The notes: generated by a model from the letters alone, not told the origin. A stretch of DNA of 64,000 nucleotides from Limosilactobacillus sp. (GCF_022651205.1 NZ_JALCQI010000002.1:58902-122901); one strand, 5' to 3'. Positions 16,849 to 26,237 are shown, counted from the first letter of the stretch. Program-made: numbers and translations.

Positions 16849-19020
16849 ATGGCACTGTCTGACATCGATTTAACAAAGGTTAAGTATTATGACCTTAACA
16901 ATGAAGTTAACATTCCAAAGGATGGTAAGATTCAGTTGGATAAAGATCAAGCGGCATTAAAGGACTTCATTGAAAATAACGTTAAGCCAAATACTAAGCA
17001 GTTTTCATCCGTAACCGCTCGTTATAAGTGGTTAGAGGATAACGACTACATTGAAGATGGCTTTATGGATAAGTACAGTGATGCATTTATCGAAAAATTA
17101 TATGACTACTTAAAAAAGCAGGATTTCCATTTTCATTCGTTTATGGCTGCTTATAAATTCTACGCTCAGTACGCTCTCCGAACTAACGATAAGGAACACT
17201 ACCTGGAAAATTACATTGATCGTGTTGCAATGAATGCCCTGTACTTAGCTAATGGTGACGAAGAATTAGCAATGCTCCTTGCTGATGAAATTATCCACCA
17301 ACGCTATCAACCAGCTACTCCAACCTTCCTAAATGTTGGGCGAAAACGCCGGGGAGAGTTTGTTTCCTGTTTTGCCATTCAGCCAACAGACAACATGAAC
17401 ACGATCGGACGGACAATTAACTCAGCTCTTCAACTTTCTAAGATTGGTGGCGGTGTCGGGATCAACCTTAGTAACCTCCGTGAAGCTGGTGCACCAATTA
17501 AGAAGATCGAACATGCGGCTAGCGGTGTTGTTCCAGTAATGAAACTCTTAGAGGACAGCTTTTCTTACTCCAACCAGTTGGGTCAACGGCAAGGTGCTGG
17601 GGTTGTCTACCTGAGCGTCTTCCACCCAGATATCATTGAATTTCTTGGAGCAAAGAAGGAAAATGCCGACGAAAAGATTCGGTTGAAGACCCTTTCCCTT
17701 GGGATCACAGTTCCTGATAAGTTTTATGAGCTAGTTGAAAAAGACGCAGATATGTACCTCTTCAGTCCATACGACGTTGAACGAGTATATGGCAAGCCAT
17801 TCTCATACGTTGATATTACTGAAGAATATGACAACATGGTTGCTAATGATGAGATTCATAAGAAGAAACTCAATGCTCGGGATCTTGAAGACGAAATCAG
17901 TAAGCTTCAACAAGAGTCTGGTTACCCATACATCATCAATATTGATACCGTTAACCGTGACAATCCAATTGACGGCAAGATCGTAATGAGTAACCTTTGC
18001 TCAGAGATTGCCCAAGTGCAAACTCCATCTGTCGTTGCCGATGATCAAAGCTACGAAACTCTTGGGACTGATATTAGTTGTAACTTAGGCTCAACGAACA
18101 TTGCAAATATGATGAACACACCAGACTTCGGTCGATCAATTCGGGCAATCGTTCGTGGCCTCACCCGGATTAGTGACGTGGAAAGCCTCGATGTTGTTCC
18201 TTCAATTAAGAAGGGAAATGAACTAAGCCACTCAATTGGCCTTGGTGCAATGGGTCTTCACGGTTACTTGGCTAAGAATCATATTCAATATGGTAGTCCG
18301 GTTGCCGTTGAATTTACCAGTGTCTACTTCATGTTGCTTAACTACTGGTCATTAGTTGCTTCTAACGAGATTGCTAAGGAACGTCACGAAACATTCCATA
18401 ACTTTGAAAAGAGCACGTATGCTGATGGCTCCTACTTCGATAAGTATGTAAACAAAGATTGGGGGCCAAAATCTGACCTTGTAAAGAAGCTTTTTGCAAA
18501 CATCCACATTCCAACTATTGATGACTGGAAACAGCTTAAAAAGGACGTTATGCAAGATGGTCTCTATAATGAATATCGACTTGCGGTTGCCCCAAATGGA
18601 TCAACTTCCTACATTAATGATTCAACTGCTAGTCTAACCCCAATCATTAACCGGATCGAAGAACGTCAAGAAAAGATGATCGGTAAGATTTACTATCCTG
18701 CACCATACCTTTCAAATGACACCATGCCATACTACCGTTCTGCATATGACATGGACATGCGGACAGTAATTGATACGTACGCCGCAGCACAACAACACGT
18801 TGACCAGTCACTATCCTTAACTCTCTTTGTCCGTTCAACGATGCCGGATGGCCTTTATGAATGGAAGAACGGGCGGACAAACAAGATGACAACGCGTGAC
18901 TTGAATATTCTTCGTCACTATGCCTACAAGAAGGGAATCAAGTCAATTTACTATGTCCGAACATTCACCGATGACAACGATGAAATTGGTGCAAATCAAT
19001 GTGAAAGTTGTGTAATCTAA
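16849..19020 (+). CDS. nrdE: Class Ib ribonucleoside-diphosphate reductase alpha subunit
   Basis: Catalytic subunit reducing NDPs to dNDPs. 723 aa. ATP-cone-free N-terminus as in NrdE. Active-site region FVSCFAIQPTDNMN, the CNLGSTNIANMM stretch, finger-loop Cys (MSNLCSEIAQ), LAVAPNGSTSYINDSTASL and the C-terminal redox pair NQCESCVI are present. A GGAAAGTGAG ribosome binding site precedes the ATG. Works with NrdF and NrdH and is regulated by NrdR boxes upstream of nrdH. Confidence 0.96.
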   Translation: MALSDIDLTKVKYYDLNNEVNIPKDGKIQLDKDQAALKDFIENNVKPNTKQFSSVTARYKWLEDNDYIEDGFMDKYSDAFIEKLYDYLKKQDFHFHSFMAAYKFYAQYALRTNDKEHYLENYIDRVAMNALYLANGDEELAMLLADEIIHQRYQPATPTFLNVGRKRRGEFVSCFAIQPTDNMNTIGRTINSALQLSKIGGGVGINLSNLREAGAPIKKIEHAASGVVPVMKLLEDSFSYSNQLGQRQGAGVVYLSVFHPDIIEFLGAKKENADEKIRLKTLSLGITVPDKFYELVEKDADMYLFSPYDVERVYGKPFSYVDITEEYDNMVANDEIHKKKLNARDLEDEISKLQQESGYPYIINIDTVNRDNPIDGKIVMSNLCSEIAQVQTPSVVADDQSYETLGTDISCNLGSTNIANMMNTPDFGRSIRAIVRGLTRISDVESLDVVPSIKKGNELSHSIGLGAMGLHGYLAKNHIQYGSPVAVEFTSVYFMLLNYWSLVASNEIAKERHETFHNFEKSTYADGSYFDKYVNKDWGPKSDLVKKLFANIHIPTIDDWKQLKKDVMQDGLYNEYRLAVAPNGSTSYINDSTASLTPIINRIEERQEKMIGKIYYPAPYLSNDTMPYYRSAYDMDMRTVIDTYAAAQQHVDQSLSLTLFVRSTMPDGLYEWKNGRTNKMTTRDLNILRHYAYKKGIKSIYYVRTFTDDNDEIGANQCESCVI

Positions 19021-19128
19021 TCCGGATTAAATTGATTTTCATACCAATGCTTGCTAAACTTAATTTTATATGAATTTTAAGAATTTACGTCTTAAATATT
19101 GTTTGATTGTGAATAAGGAGCCTAATAA

Positions 19129-20148
19129 ATGAAGCTTGAAGAATATAAACCTTTGACAGAATATAAAGCGATCAATTGGAATGAAGTTTCCGATATGATT
19201 GATAAAGCAACATGGGAAAAGCTAACTGAACAGTTTTGGCTTGATACACGAATCCCTGTTTCTAACGATTTAGATGATTGGCGCGAACTTGATACTGACC
19301 ATCAATGGACTGTCGGCCACGTCTTCGGTGGTTTGACCCTTCTTGATACCGTTCAATCTGAAGCTGGACTAACTGCTTTAAAGCAAGACGTTAAGACGCA
19401 ACATGAAACTGCCGTCTTAAATAATATTCAATTCATGGAATCAGTTCATGCTAAGAGTTATTCAACCATTTTCTCAACATTGAACACTCCAGAAGAAATT
19501 AGTGAAATCTTTGACTGGTCTGATTCAGAAGAATACTTACAAAACAAAGCTGTTCAAATCGCAAATATTTACCGTGACCCTGAAGAGGATCCACTAAAGA
19601 AGAAGGTTGCTAACGTTTTCCTTGAAACTTTCCTCTTCTATTCTGGATTCTATACCCCTCTTTATTACTTAGGCCACAACAAACTAAATAACGTTGCCGA
19701 AATTATCAAGTTAATTCTTCGTGATGAATCGGTTCATGGTACCTACATTGGTTACAAGTTCCAAGTTGGAATGCACGACCGGACTGAAAAGCAACAACAG
19801 GATATGAAGGATTGGATGTACAACTTCTTGTATGAATTATACGATAACGAAGAAAAGTACATCCACCTGCTTTACGATCAAGTTGGTTGGACAGAAGATG
19901 TGTTAACTTTCATTCGTTACAATGCTAATAAGGCACTAATGAATCTCGGTCAAGATCCACTCTTTCCTGATACGGCCTCAGATGTTAACCCAGTTGTTAT
20001 GAATGGGATTTCAACATCAACTGCTAACCATGATTTCTTTAGCCAAGTTGGTAACGGTTATCGACTTGGTGCAGTCGAAGCAATGAACGACGATGATTAT
20101 AATGTCGCCGATCCAAACGCTTCAAAGGACAAGAACGATAAAGAATAA
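19129..20148 (+). CDS. nrdF: Class Ib ribonucleoside-diphosphate reductase beta subunit
   Basis: Carries the dimetal-tyrosyl radical cofactor. 339 aa ferritin-like helical protein. Metal ligands appear in DTVQSEAGLTAL, MESVHAKSYSTIF (ExxH), FLETFLFYSGFY, and ILRDESVHGTYIGYKFQ (E and H). It follows nrdE after a 108-base gap without a terminator. The C-terminal tail is acidic and rich in Asp/Lys. Most class Ib enzymes use manganese; an mntH gene lies further along the window. Confidence 0.95.
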   Translation: MKLEEYKPLTEYKAINWNEVSDMIDKATWEKLTEQFWLDTRIPVSNDLDDWRELDTDHQWTVGHVFGGLTLLDTVQSEAGLTALKQDVKTQHETAVLNNIQFMESVHAKSYSTIFSTLNTPEEISEIFDWSDSEEYLQNKAVQIANIYRDPEEDPLKKKVANVFLETFLFYSGFYTPLYYLGHNKLNNVAEIIKLILRDESVHGTYIGYKFQVGMHDRTEKQQQDMKDWMYNFLYELYDNEEKYIHLLYDQVGWTEDVLTFIRYNANKALMNLGQDPLFPDTASDVNPVVMNGISTSTANHDFFSQVGNGYRLGAVEAMNDDDYNVADPNASKDKNDKE

Positions 20149-20171
20149 TCATAACAACAATTAAATAGTTT

Positions 20172-20219
20172 AAAAGCCACAGAATTGCCATTGATTGACG
20201 ACAATCCTGTGGCTTTTTA
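20172..20219 (+). terminator. Terminator of nrdHEF
   Basis: AAAAGCCACAGaATTG and CAATcCTGTGGCTTTTT form a long stem with a T-run directly after nrdF. Confidence 0.9.
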
Positions 20220-20276
20220 TTCTGTTCAATATAGAACATTTAATAATTTTATTCATTAATTAACGTTTTTATACTA

Positions 20277-20292
20277 TTGTGAATTATAATTC
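20277..20292 (+). promoter_or_regulatory. Palindrome resembling a Rex operator upstream of adhE
   Basis: TTGTGAATTATAATTC has the TTGTGAA half-site of the NADH sensor Rex and a palindromic GAATTATAATTC core, but half-site spacing deviates from consensus. adhE is a classic Rex target, so this is a weak candidate. Confidence 0.3.
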
Positions 20293-20383
20293 AACCAATC
20301 TAAATAGATTACATTTTAGTTGCCAAAAGGCGAAAAATAATACCAATATTTTTCTTACTACCGCAGCTGCTGAAGTGATAATA

Positions 20384-20398
20384 ATGGAAACGCTAACA
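20384..20398 (+). promoter_or_regulatory. Catabolite-responsive element (cre) upstream of adhE
   Basis: ATGGAAACGCTAACA matches the CcpA consensus WTGNAANCGNWNNCW at every position. It lies about 40 bases before the putative -35. Upstream cre sites often activate overflow genes. The rest of the 370-base gap before adhE is AT-rich with no supported ORF. Confidence 0.7.
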
Positions 20399-20434
20399 GT
20401 ATCTTTTACCATTGTTCAATTAATCACATATCTA

Positions 20435-20462
20435 TTTACTTTTCCAAATTTTATAGTATATT
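20435..20462 (+). promoter_or_regulatory. Probable adhE promoter
   Basis: TTTACT (20435-20440), 16 bases, TATATT (20457-20462). Start of adhE is 57 bases further on, with AAAGGAG before the ATG. Confidence 0.5.
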
Positions 20463-20518
20463 TAATTATGTTCAATGATTAACAAAAAACAAATTAAAAA
20501 TTAAAGGAGCTTATTCTC

Positions 20519-23149
20519 ATGGCTAAAGATAAGAAAAATCTTGAAACTACAACACCTGTTGATAAAGAACAAGAAGCTCAAACAATGATTAACGATTTAG
20601 TAGAACGCAGTCAAAAGGCCTTTGACAAGTTACGTTACTATAACCAAGAGCAAGTTGATAAAATCTGTCAAGCAATGGCATTGGCAGCCGAAGAACACCA
20701 CATGGATTTAGCAGTAGATGCTGCTAACGAAACTGGCCGTGGTGTTGCCGAAGATAAGGCAATCAAAAACATTTACGCTAGTGAATACATTTGGAACAAT
20801 ATTCGTCACGATAAGACTGTTGGTATTATCAAGGATGATGACGAAGACCAAACAATCACAATTTCCGATCCTCTAGGAATTATTGCTGGGGTTGTTCCGG
20901 TTACTAACCCAACTTCAACCACAATCTTCAAGTCCATTATCTCTGCTAAGACGCGGAACACCATCATCTTCTCGTTCCACCCACAAGCACTTAATTCTTC
21001 TATCAATACTGCTAAAATCCTTCAAGAAGCTGCTGAAAAGGCCGGTGCTCCAAAGGACATGATTCAGTGGATTCCACAATGTAGTCTTGAAGCAACTAAC
21101 GCATTACTCCGTCACCCTAACATTGCTACCATCTTAGCAACTGGTGGTCCTGCATTAGTTAAGGCTGCTTATAGTTCAGGTAACCCTGCACTAGGTGTTG
21201 GTCCTGGTAACGGCCCTGCTTACATTGAAAAGACCGCTAACATTGCTCGTTCTGTTTACGACATTGTCCTTTCCAAGACCTTTGATAACGGAATGATTTG
21301 TGCAACTGAAAACTCCGTAGTTGTTGACGATGAAATTTACGACCAAGTAAAAGAAGAGTTCAAGAAGTGGAACTGTTACTTTGTTAAGCCAAATGAAATT
21401 GATACCTTCACTGAAGGATTCATCGACACTAAGCGTCACCAGGTACGGGGACCAATTGCCGGCCGTTCAGCTAACGCCATTGCCGAAATGTGTGGCTTAA
21501 AGGATGTTCCAGAACACACTAAAGTAATCATTGCTGAATATGAAGGAATCGGTGACGATTACCCACTATCAGCCGAAAAGCTTTCCCCAGTACTTACCAT
21601 GTATCGGGCAACTTCTCACGAAAACGCCTTCGATATTTGTCGGCAATTACTTCACTACGGTGGTGAAGGTCATACTGCTGCCATCCACACTCTTGATGAT
21701 GACTTGGCTACTAAGTACGGTCTTGAAATGCGTGCCTCACGGATCATCATTAACTCACCATCTGGTATCGGTGGAATTGGTAACATCTACAATAACATGA
21801 CACCATCCCTTACTCTTGGTACTGGTTCATACGGTGGTAACTCAGTATCACACAACGTTACAGACTGGGACCTCTTAAACATTAAGGTAATTGCTAAGCG
21901 TCGTGAAAACCGTCAATGGGTTAAGATTCCCCCAAAAGTATACTTTCAACGCAACTCACTAAAAGAATTGCGCGATATTCCTAACATCGACCGTGCTTTT
22001 ATCGTCACTGGTCCAGGAATGAGCAAGCGTGGTTACGTTCAACGAGTAATCGATGAATTGCGTTTACGTCAAAACGAAACTGCTTTCTTGGTATTCGATG
22101 ATGTTGAAGAAGATCCATCAACTAACACTGTTGAAAAAGGTGTTGCCATGATGAACGACTTCAAGCCAGACACAATCATCGCTCTCGGTGGTGGTTCACC
22201 AATGGATGCTGCTAAGGCAATGTGGATGTTCTACGAGCACCCAGAAACTTCCTGGTACGGTGTTATGCAAAAGTACCTTGATATCCGTAAGCGTGCTTAC
22301 CAAATCAAGAAGCCTACTAAGTCACAATTAATTGGAATTCCTACTACTTCTGGTACTGGTTCTGAAGTTACTCCATTTGCCGTAATCACCGATTCCAAGA
22401 CCCATGTTAAGTACCCACTTGCTGACTACGCATTAACTCCAAACATTGCGATTGTTGACTCACAATTCGTTGAAACTGTTCCTCCCAAGACCACTGCTTA
22501 CACGGGTTTGGACGTCCTTTGTCACGCTACTGAATCATATGTTTCAGTAATGGCAACTGATTACACTCGTGGTTGGTCACTCCAAACTATCAAAGGGGTG
22601 ATGGAATATCTTCCTAGCTCTGTAAAGGGTGATAAGCTTGCTCGGCGGAAGATGCATGACTTCTCAACAATGGCCGGAATGGCATTCGGTCAAGCATTTC
22701 TTGGAATTAACCACTCCCTTGCTCACAAAATGGGTGGAGCATTCGGCCTTCCTCACGGTTTGCTAATTGCGATTGCTCTTCCACAAGTTATCCGCTTTAA
22801 TGCTAAGCGTCCACAAAAACTTGCTCTCTGGCCTCACTACGAGACTTTCCACGCAACTAAGGACTATGCTGATATTGCTCGTTTCATCGGTCTCCAAGGG
22901 AACTCTGATGAAGAGTTAGCTGAAGCATACGCTAAGAAGGTTATCGAATTAGCTCACGCTTGTGGCGTTAAATTAAGCCTTAAAGACAATGGCGTTAGTC
23001 GTGAAGACTTTGACAAAGTAGTTGATCAGCTTGCTGTCCTCGCTTACGAAGACCAATGTACAACCACTAACCCGGTTGAACCACTAGTAAGTCAACTTAA
23101 GGAACTCCTTGAACGTTGCTACGAAGGTACTGGTGTAGAAAACGACTAA
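20519..23149 (+). CDS. adhE: Bifunctional acetaldehyde-CoA/alcohol dehydrogenase
   Basis: Reduces acetyl-CoA to acetaldehyde, then ethanol, regenerating NAD+ in heterofermentative growth. 876 aa. N-terminal ALDH half with DPLGIIAGVVPVTNPTSTTI and catalytic Cys in FDNGMICATENS. C-terminal Fe-ADH half has ALGGGSPMDAAKAMW (NADH), and iron ligands in LDVLCHATESY and LGINHSLAHKMGGAFGLPHG. The linker shows INSPSGIGGIGNIYN. High use of favoured codons suggests strong expression. Controlled by a perfect cre upstream. Forms spirosome filaments in this family. Confidence 0.97.
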   Translation: MAKDKKNLETTTPVDKEQEAQTMINDLVERSQKAFDKLRYYNQEQVDKICQAMALAAEEHHMDLAVDAANETGRGVAEDKAIKNIYASEYIWNNIRHDKTVGIIKDDDEDQTITISDPLGIIAGVVPVTNPTSTTIFKSIISAKTRNTIIFSFHPQALNSSINTAKILQEAAEKAGAPKDMIQWIPQCSLEATNALLRHPNIATILATGGPALVKAAYSSGNPALGVGPGNGPAYIEKTANIARSVYDIVLSKTFDNGMICATENSVVVDDEIYDQVKEEFKKWNCYFVKPNEIDTFTEGFIDTKRHQVRGPIAGRSANAIAEMCGLKDVPEHTKVIIAEYEGIGDDYPLSAEKLSPVLTMYRATSHENAFDICRQLLHYGGEGHTAAIHTLDDDLATKYGLEMRASRIIINSPSGIGGIGNIYNNMTPSLTLGTGSYGGNSVSHNVTDWDLLNIKVIAKRRENRQWVKIPPKVYFQRNSLKELRDIPNIDRAFIVTGPGMSKRGYVQRVIDELRLRQNETAFLVFDDVEEDPSTNTVEKGVAMMNDFKPDTIIALGGGSPMDAAKAMWMFYEHPETSWYGVMQKYLDIRKRAYQIKKPTKSQLIGIPTTSGTGSEVTPFAVITDSKTHVKYPLADYALTPNIAIVDSQFVETVPPKTTAYTGLDVLCHATESYVSVMATDYTRGWSLQTIKGVMEYLPSSVKGDKLARRKMHDFSTMAGMAFGQAFLGINHSLAHKMGGAFGLPHGLLIAIALPQVIRFNAKRPQKLALWPHYETFHATKDYADIARFIGLQGNSDEELAEAYAKKVIELAHACGVKLSLKDNGVSREDFDKVVDQLAVLAYEDQCTTTNPVEPLVSQLKELLERCYEGTGVEND

Positions 23150-23179
23150 ACTAGAACTACTAATTCTACTAACATAAAT

Positions 23180-23222
23180 AAGCAGTCCAGATTGACATTC
23201 AGTCTTTCGGGGCTGCTTTAAA
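23180..23222 (+). terminator. Terminator of adhE
   Basis: AAGCAGTCC pairs with GGGGCTGCTT across a 20-base loop, followed by TAAATTT. Confidence 0.7.
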
Positions 23223-23228
23223 TTTAAG

Positions 23229-23291
23229 GAAAAGAGGAGGGCGTGACAGCTGCTATCTATAACTTGCTTCTGTCAGGTCCTCTTCTCTTTG
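23229..23291 (-). terminator. Long hairpin between convergent adhE and the zinc-binding protein gene
   Basis: AAAAGAGGAGGgcgTGACAG and CTGTCAggTCCTCTTCTCTTT form a long stem. Read on the minus strand it ends in TTTTCC, so it probably ends the zinc-binding protein transcript. Confidence 0.6.
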
Positions 23292-23325
23292 TAATAAATA
23301 ATTTAAGCTCTTTTATAATGAAAGT

Positions 23326-24231
23326 TTACTGCTGTTGAATGGATGATAATTCTTCATACTGCTTCATCATCCATTCAGTATAGGTCATTTTTTGGTTTGG
23401 CTTTGTCTCAGTAACCTTAAGGACTGGAACATTATTCTTTTTAGCTAACTTAACCAGGTTCTTAACCGTGTGACCAGTTGCCTGGGTGTTATCTACAAAG
23501 AAAGCAATCTTGTGCTTCTTAATTGCATTTTGGATTTGTGCAATATCCTTAGGTGAAGGATCAGTTCCTTCTTCAATTGCCTTTTCAAAGTGTTGATCCA
23601 TTACCTTGTAGCCAAGATTTTCCAGTGCGTAGTCAAAGACGGGTTCGCTGACCGCAACTTCCTTCTTTTGTGGATTTACTTGGCTCTTGACTTGAGCAAT
23701 CTTTTGGTCAAGTTGGCTTAATGATGCAACATACTTCTTTGCATTTTGTTTGTAATAGTCAGCATGTTGAGGATCAATTTTACCATAATCCTTAGCTAAC
23801 TTATTAGCGAGCTTCTTCATGGTATTTGGTTGATACCAGATATGTTCATTATCGCCAACTTTTTTACCCATCATTGAACCAACATTAACTACCTTAATGT
23901 TCTTTTTATTATCGCTTGACTTAACTAGCTTATTCATCCAATGGTCGTAACCAATCCCGTTTTCAATCACAACATTAGCGTGTTCAACCTGTGATGCTTG
24001 CTTAATACCGGGCTTATAGTCATGGGGATCAACAGAGGAATTGTTAATAAAGGAAGTAACCTTCCCTTGATTACCAGCAACCGCTTTGGCGACTTCTCCA
24101 TAAAAATTAAGTCCCGTAACTACTTTAATTGGCTTTTGACTATTAGCACTTATAGAATGAGTCATCACTAACGGTAAAACCAGCATTAACGATAACCCAA
24201 CTATTACAAGTTTCTTAAGAAAATTCTTCAT
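23326..24231 (-). CDS. Zinc-type ABC transporter substrate-binding protein (ZnuA/AdcA-like), orphan
   Basis: 301 aa. Signal peptide of about 29 residues (KKLVIVGLSLMLVLPLVM) that ends near SISAN without a lipobox Cys, so it is not an obvious lipoprotein. Metal ligands by family: His in NNSSVDPHDYKPG, His in GDNEHIWYQP, the QHFEKAIEEGTDPSP region, and the acidic end of the C-lobe (FFVDNTQATGHT). No permease or ATPase gene is adjacent, so it must dock on a transporter encoded elsewhere. A near-perfect Zur box lies 16 bases before the start codon, supporting zinc over manganese. Single gene with own terminator. Confidence 0.88.
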   Translation of the reverse strand: MKNFLKKLVIVGLSLMLVLPLVMTHSISANSQKPIKVVTGLNFYGEVAKAVAGNQGKVTSFINNSSVDPHDYKPGIKQASQVEHANVVIENGIGYDHWMNKLVKSSDNKKNIKVVNVGSMMGKKVGDNEHIWYQPNTMKKLANKLAKDYGKIDPQHADYYKQNAKKYVASLSQLDQKIAQVKSQVNPQKKEVAVSEPVFDYALENLGYKVMDQHFEKAIEEGTDPSPKDIAQIQNAIKKHKIAFFVDNTQATGHTVKNLVKLAKKNNVPVLKVTETKPNQKMTYTEWMMKQYEELSSIQQQ

Positions 24232-24246
24232 TTTCTTCCTCCTTAA

Positions 24247-24261
24247 TCGTAATGATTACTA
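24247..24261 (-). promoter_or_regulatory. Zur box upstream of the zinc-binding protein gene
   Basis: TCGTAATGATTACTA differs at one base from the Bacillus Zur consensus TCGTAATNATTACGA. It lies just after a GATAAT -10-like element on the minus strand, so repressor binding would block transcription under zinc sufficiency. Confidence 0.75.
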
Positions 24262-24327
24262 TTATCATCAGTAAATATATTAAACACTCCTTACTAAAAA
24301 TGCAAGACCTTTTTGAATAAGCAATTT

Positions 24328-24364
24328 AAAAAGCCTTAGCACTAGGATTTCCCTAATACTAAGG
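24328..24364 (-). terminator. Terminator of the padR operon
   Basis: Minus-strand CCTTAGTATTAGGGAAATCCTAGTGCTAAGG forms a stem followed by CTTTTT, just after the DUF4097 gene. Confidence 0.85.
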
Positions 24365-24374
24365 CCAATTAATT

Positions 24375-25139
24375 TTATTGAACTGCTTTGATATTAATCA
24401 CCGAATTATCGCCATCGGTCGCTTCCAGGCGAAGGAGGTTTGCTGCTGAATCGTTTTGTCGAAGATCTTCCGTACCATGATCAACACCATCTAATTTATT
24501 ATCACCGTCAACGGTATGAAGAATAAAGCCATCGGCATGAGAGTCAATAACCTTATTATCACCATCAGCAGTTTTAACGGTGTAATGCCCTTTAAACACT
24601 GTCCTATGACTAGTAAAATCGCCATCCCCAATGGTCGTCCGGCCACCTTCAACTGATAATTGATTGTAAATAACGTTACCATCTGCAACGTTAACATCGA
24701 CACCATTTAAGTCAACGTTATTAATTTCTAAATCGCCATCAACAACTTCAATCTTACCCGAGATTTTGGTCCCCTTTGGTACAGTAATAACTAAGGTATT
24801 ATCACCATCATCACGATTAAAAAAGGTTCCATGCCCATATTTTTGGGTAATCGTTGCTACTTTTCCAGCAAACTTAACCTTTGGGGCTTGAGTATTAGTT
24901 CCTTGATACCGAATTGAAAATTTCTTCCCGGTCTTTAACATCACGTTGGCATCAGGCACATTAAGGTCCAGTTCAGAAAATTCTTGATGACTACTTAATT
25001 GCTTGGTAATCCGATGGCTAATCTCTGGAGTATAACCATTAAAATGGACGTTCTTTACCCCATGCCCAGCAAAGCCAATTCCCATTAAAATAATTCCTAC
25101 AACTAGAATTCCCAGACTAATCTTGAACATTCTTTTCAT
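24375..25139 (-). CDS. DUF4097-type membrane-anchored beta-repeat protein
   Basis: 254 aa from the ATG at 25139, which has GAGGAGGG nine bases upstream and overlaps the DUF1700 gene by 23 bases; the track start is 19 codons too early. One N-terminal membrane helix (ISLGILVVGIILMGIGFAG), then an extracellular beta-helix-like region with recurring DGD/DGN motifs (VVDGDLEI, VADGNVIY, IGDGDFTS, TADGDNKV, TVDGDNKL). This matches the putative-adhesin/LiaG-like DUF4097 family. As third gene of padR-DUF1700-DUF4097 it probably belongs to an envelope-stress response. Ligand unknown. Confidence 0.8.
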   Translation of the reverse strand: MKRMFKISLGILVVGIILMGIGFAGHGVKNVHFNGYTPEISHRITKQLSSHQEFSELDLNVPDANVMLKTGKKFSIRYQGTNTQAPKVKFAGKVATITQKYGHGTFFNRDDGDNTLVITVPKGTKISGKIEVVDGDLEINNVDLNGVDVNVADGNVIYNQLSVEGGRTTIGDGDFTSHRTVFKGHYTVKTADGDNKVIDSHADGFILHTVDGDNKLDGVDHGTEDLRQNDSAANLLRLEATDGDNSVINIKAVQ

Positions 25140-25752
25140 GACGTTGAGCCCTCCTCTGAAGTAGTTTTTGGTAAATATACTTGGACAGGTTAGCAATTGC
25201 CTGAGTTAGCCAGCGAATAATCCAATAGCCCAGTGGTATGCAAAGTAACAAGAAGCCAAGCATGGCTATCCCAGTACCCAGATAAAAGATCCCAGTCATC
25301 GGTGCAGTAACAATTACCCCGACTCCCGTATAGAAAAGAACACCGGTTGCAAAGAAGAGGCCCACTAACGTACCGAGGATTCCAATTCCAATACCAAACA
25401 CCGCTGCAAAAGCCGCAAAGAGGACCATTAATGCTCCTAAGCTTAAGGCAAAAGTAATTGGTGAGGTAATAATTGCAACTAAGACCAACCAAAAGACCCG
25501 CCAATTAGAATGTGGAGAAGCTGTTCGCCCTTGCTTCACTTCCTCATCATTAGCTTTGATTGAGTAGTCCGCTAAAATCTTATGACTCAGTTGACGGGGG
25601 TTCCCTAATTCATGAATAATTTGCTGGTAATTGTCATACCCAGCGTCCTCAATGTATTCATTATAAAAATCTAAGGCATCCTGACGTTCATCATCCGTTA
25701 ACGGTGCCAAATACTTTTCTAGCTCTGAAATGTATTTTTGACGAGCTTCCAT
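25117..25752 (-). CDS. DUF1700 family membrane protein
   Basis: 211 aa. N-terminal cytoplasmic domain (LEKYLAPLTDDERQDALDFYNEYIEDAG) is typical of DUF1700. It is followed by four or so hydrophobic segments from residue ~85 to 195 rich in Gly/Ala. Its ATG overlaps the padR stop by one base (TAATG), and its end overlaps the next gene. In this family PadR, DUF1700 and DUF4097 recur together; the membrane protein is thought to work with the beta-repeat protein, mechanism unknown. Confidence 0.82.
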   Translation of the reverse strand: MEARQKYISELEKYLAPLTDDERQDALDFYNEYIEDAGYDNYQQIIHELGNPRQLSHKILADYSIKANDEEVKQGRTASPHSNWRVFWLVLVAIITSPITFALSLGALMVLFAAFAAVFGIGIGILGTLVGLFFATGVLFYTGVGVIVTAPMTGIFYLGTGIAMLGFLLLCIPLGYWIIRWLTQAIANLSKYIYQKLLQRRAQRHEKNVQD

Positions 25753-26072
25753 TATTCTTCTCCACCTTTCCGATAAAATATTCGGTCTAAGTTTTCTTTA
25801 TACTCCTTCCAGAGTTGTAATATTTCTGTTAAACGCTGTTCCCCGGTATCCGTGATTTGATAATATCGCCGGTTTCGTCCCTGAAACGGTTTATCATACG
25901 TTGTTAAGTCACCATTCTTTTTCAATCGACGCAGGACCGGATACATTGTTGATTCAGAAATATCAATTACATTTCTCACCCGTTGCGTTAATGCATAACC
26001 ATAGTAGTCATCCTGCTTCAGGATTGCTAATACAAGTCCATCAAGGAGTTCAGCAGTTATTTGGATCTTCAT
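25752..26072 (-). CDS. PadR family transcriptional regulator
   Basis: 106 aa from MKIQITAELLDG at 26072, preceded by AAGGAGG; the track start is 12 codons too far upstream. Winged helix as in PadR subfamily: LLDGLVLAILKQDDYYGYALTQRVR, then ESTMYPVLRRLKKNGDLTTY and GRNRRYYQITDTGEQRL. A short C-terminal dimerising helix follows. A perfect 14-bp-arm palindrome covers its promoter, which is the likely autoregulatory operator. Confidence 0.92.
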   Translation of the reverse strand: MKIQITAELLDGLVLAILKQDDYYGYALTQRVRNVIDISESTMYPVLRRLKKNGDLTTYDKPFQGRNRRYYQITDTGEQRLTEILQLWKEYKENLDRIFYRKGGEE

Positions 26073-26091
26073 TTTATTTTCCTCCTTAACT

Positions 26092-26124
26092 CGTCTAATA
26101 TTATACATGATATAATATTAGACG
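26092..26124 (-). promoter_or_regulatory. Perfect palindromic operator over the padR promoter
   Basis: CGTCTAATATTATA, CATGA, TATAATATTAGACG: two perfect 14-base arms around a 5-base centre. The minus-strand TATAAT in one arm fits a -10, with TTACGT 16 bases upstream. PadR proteins bind such AT-rich palindromes at their own promoters. Confidence 0.75.
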
Positions 26125-26237
26125 TAAGGACATATTTTAATTATAATTAAATTCACAACGAACTTATTTTTGCTAACTATTAATTTGTTAGAATATAGGT
26201 TACATAAGTCGTAATTAGTTAAAGGGAGGCACAGCAC

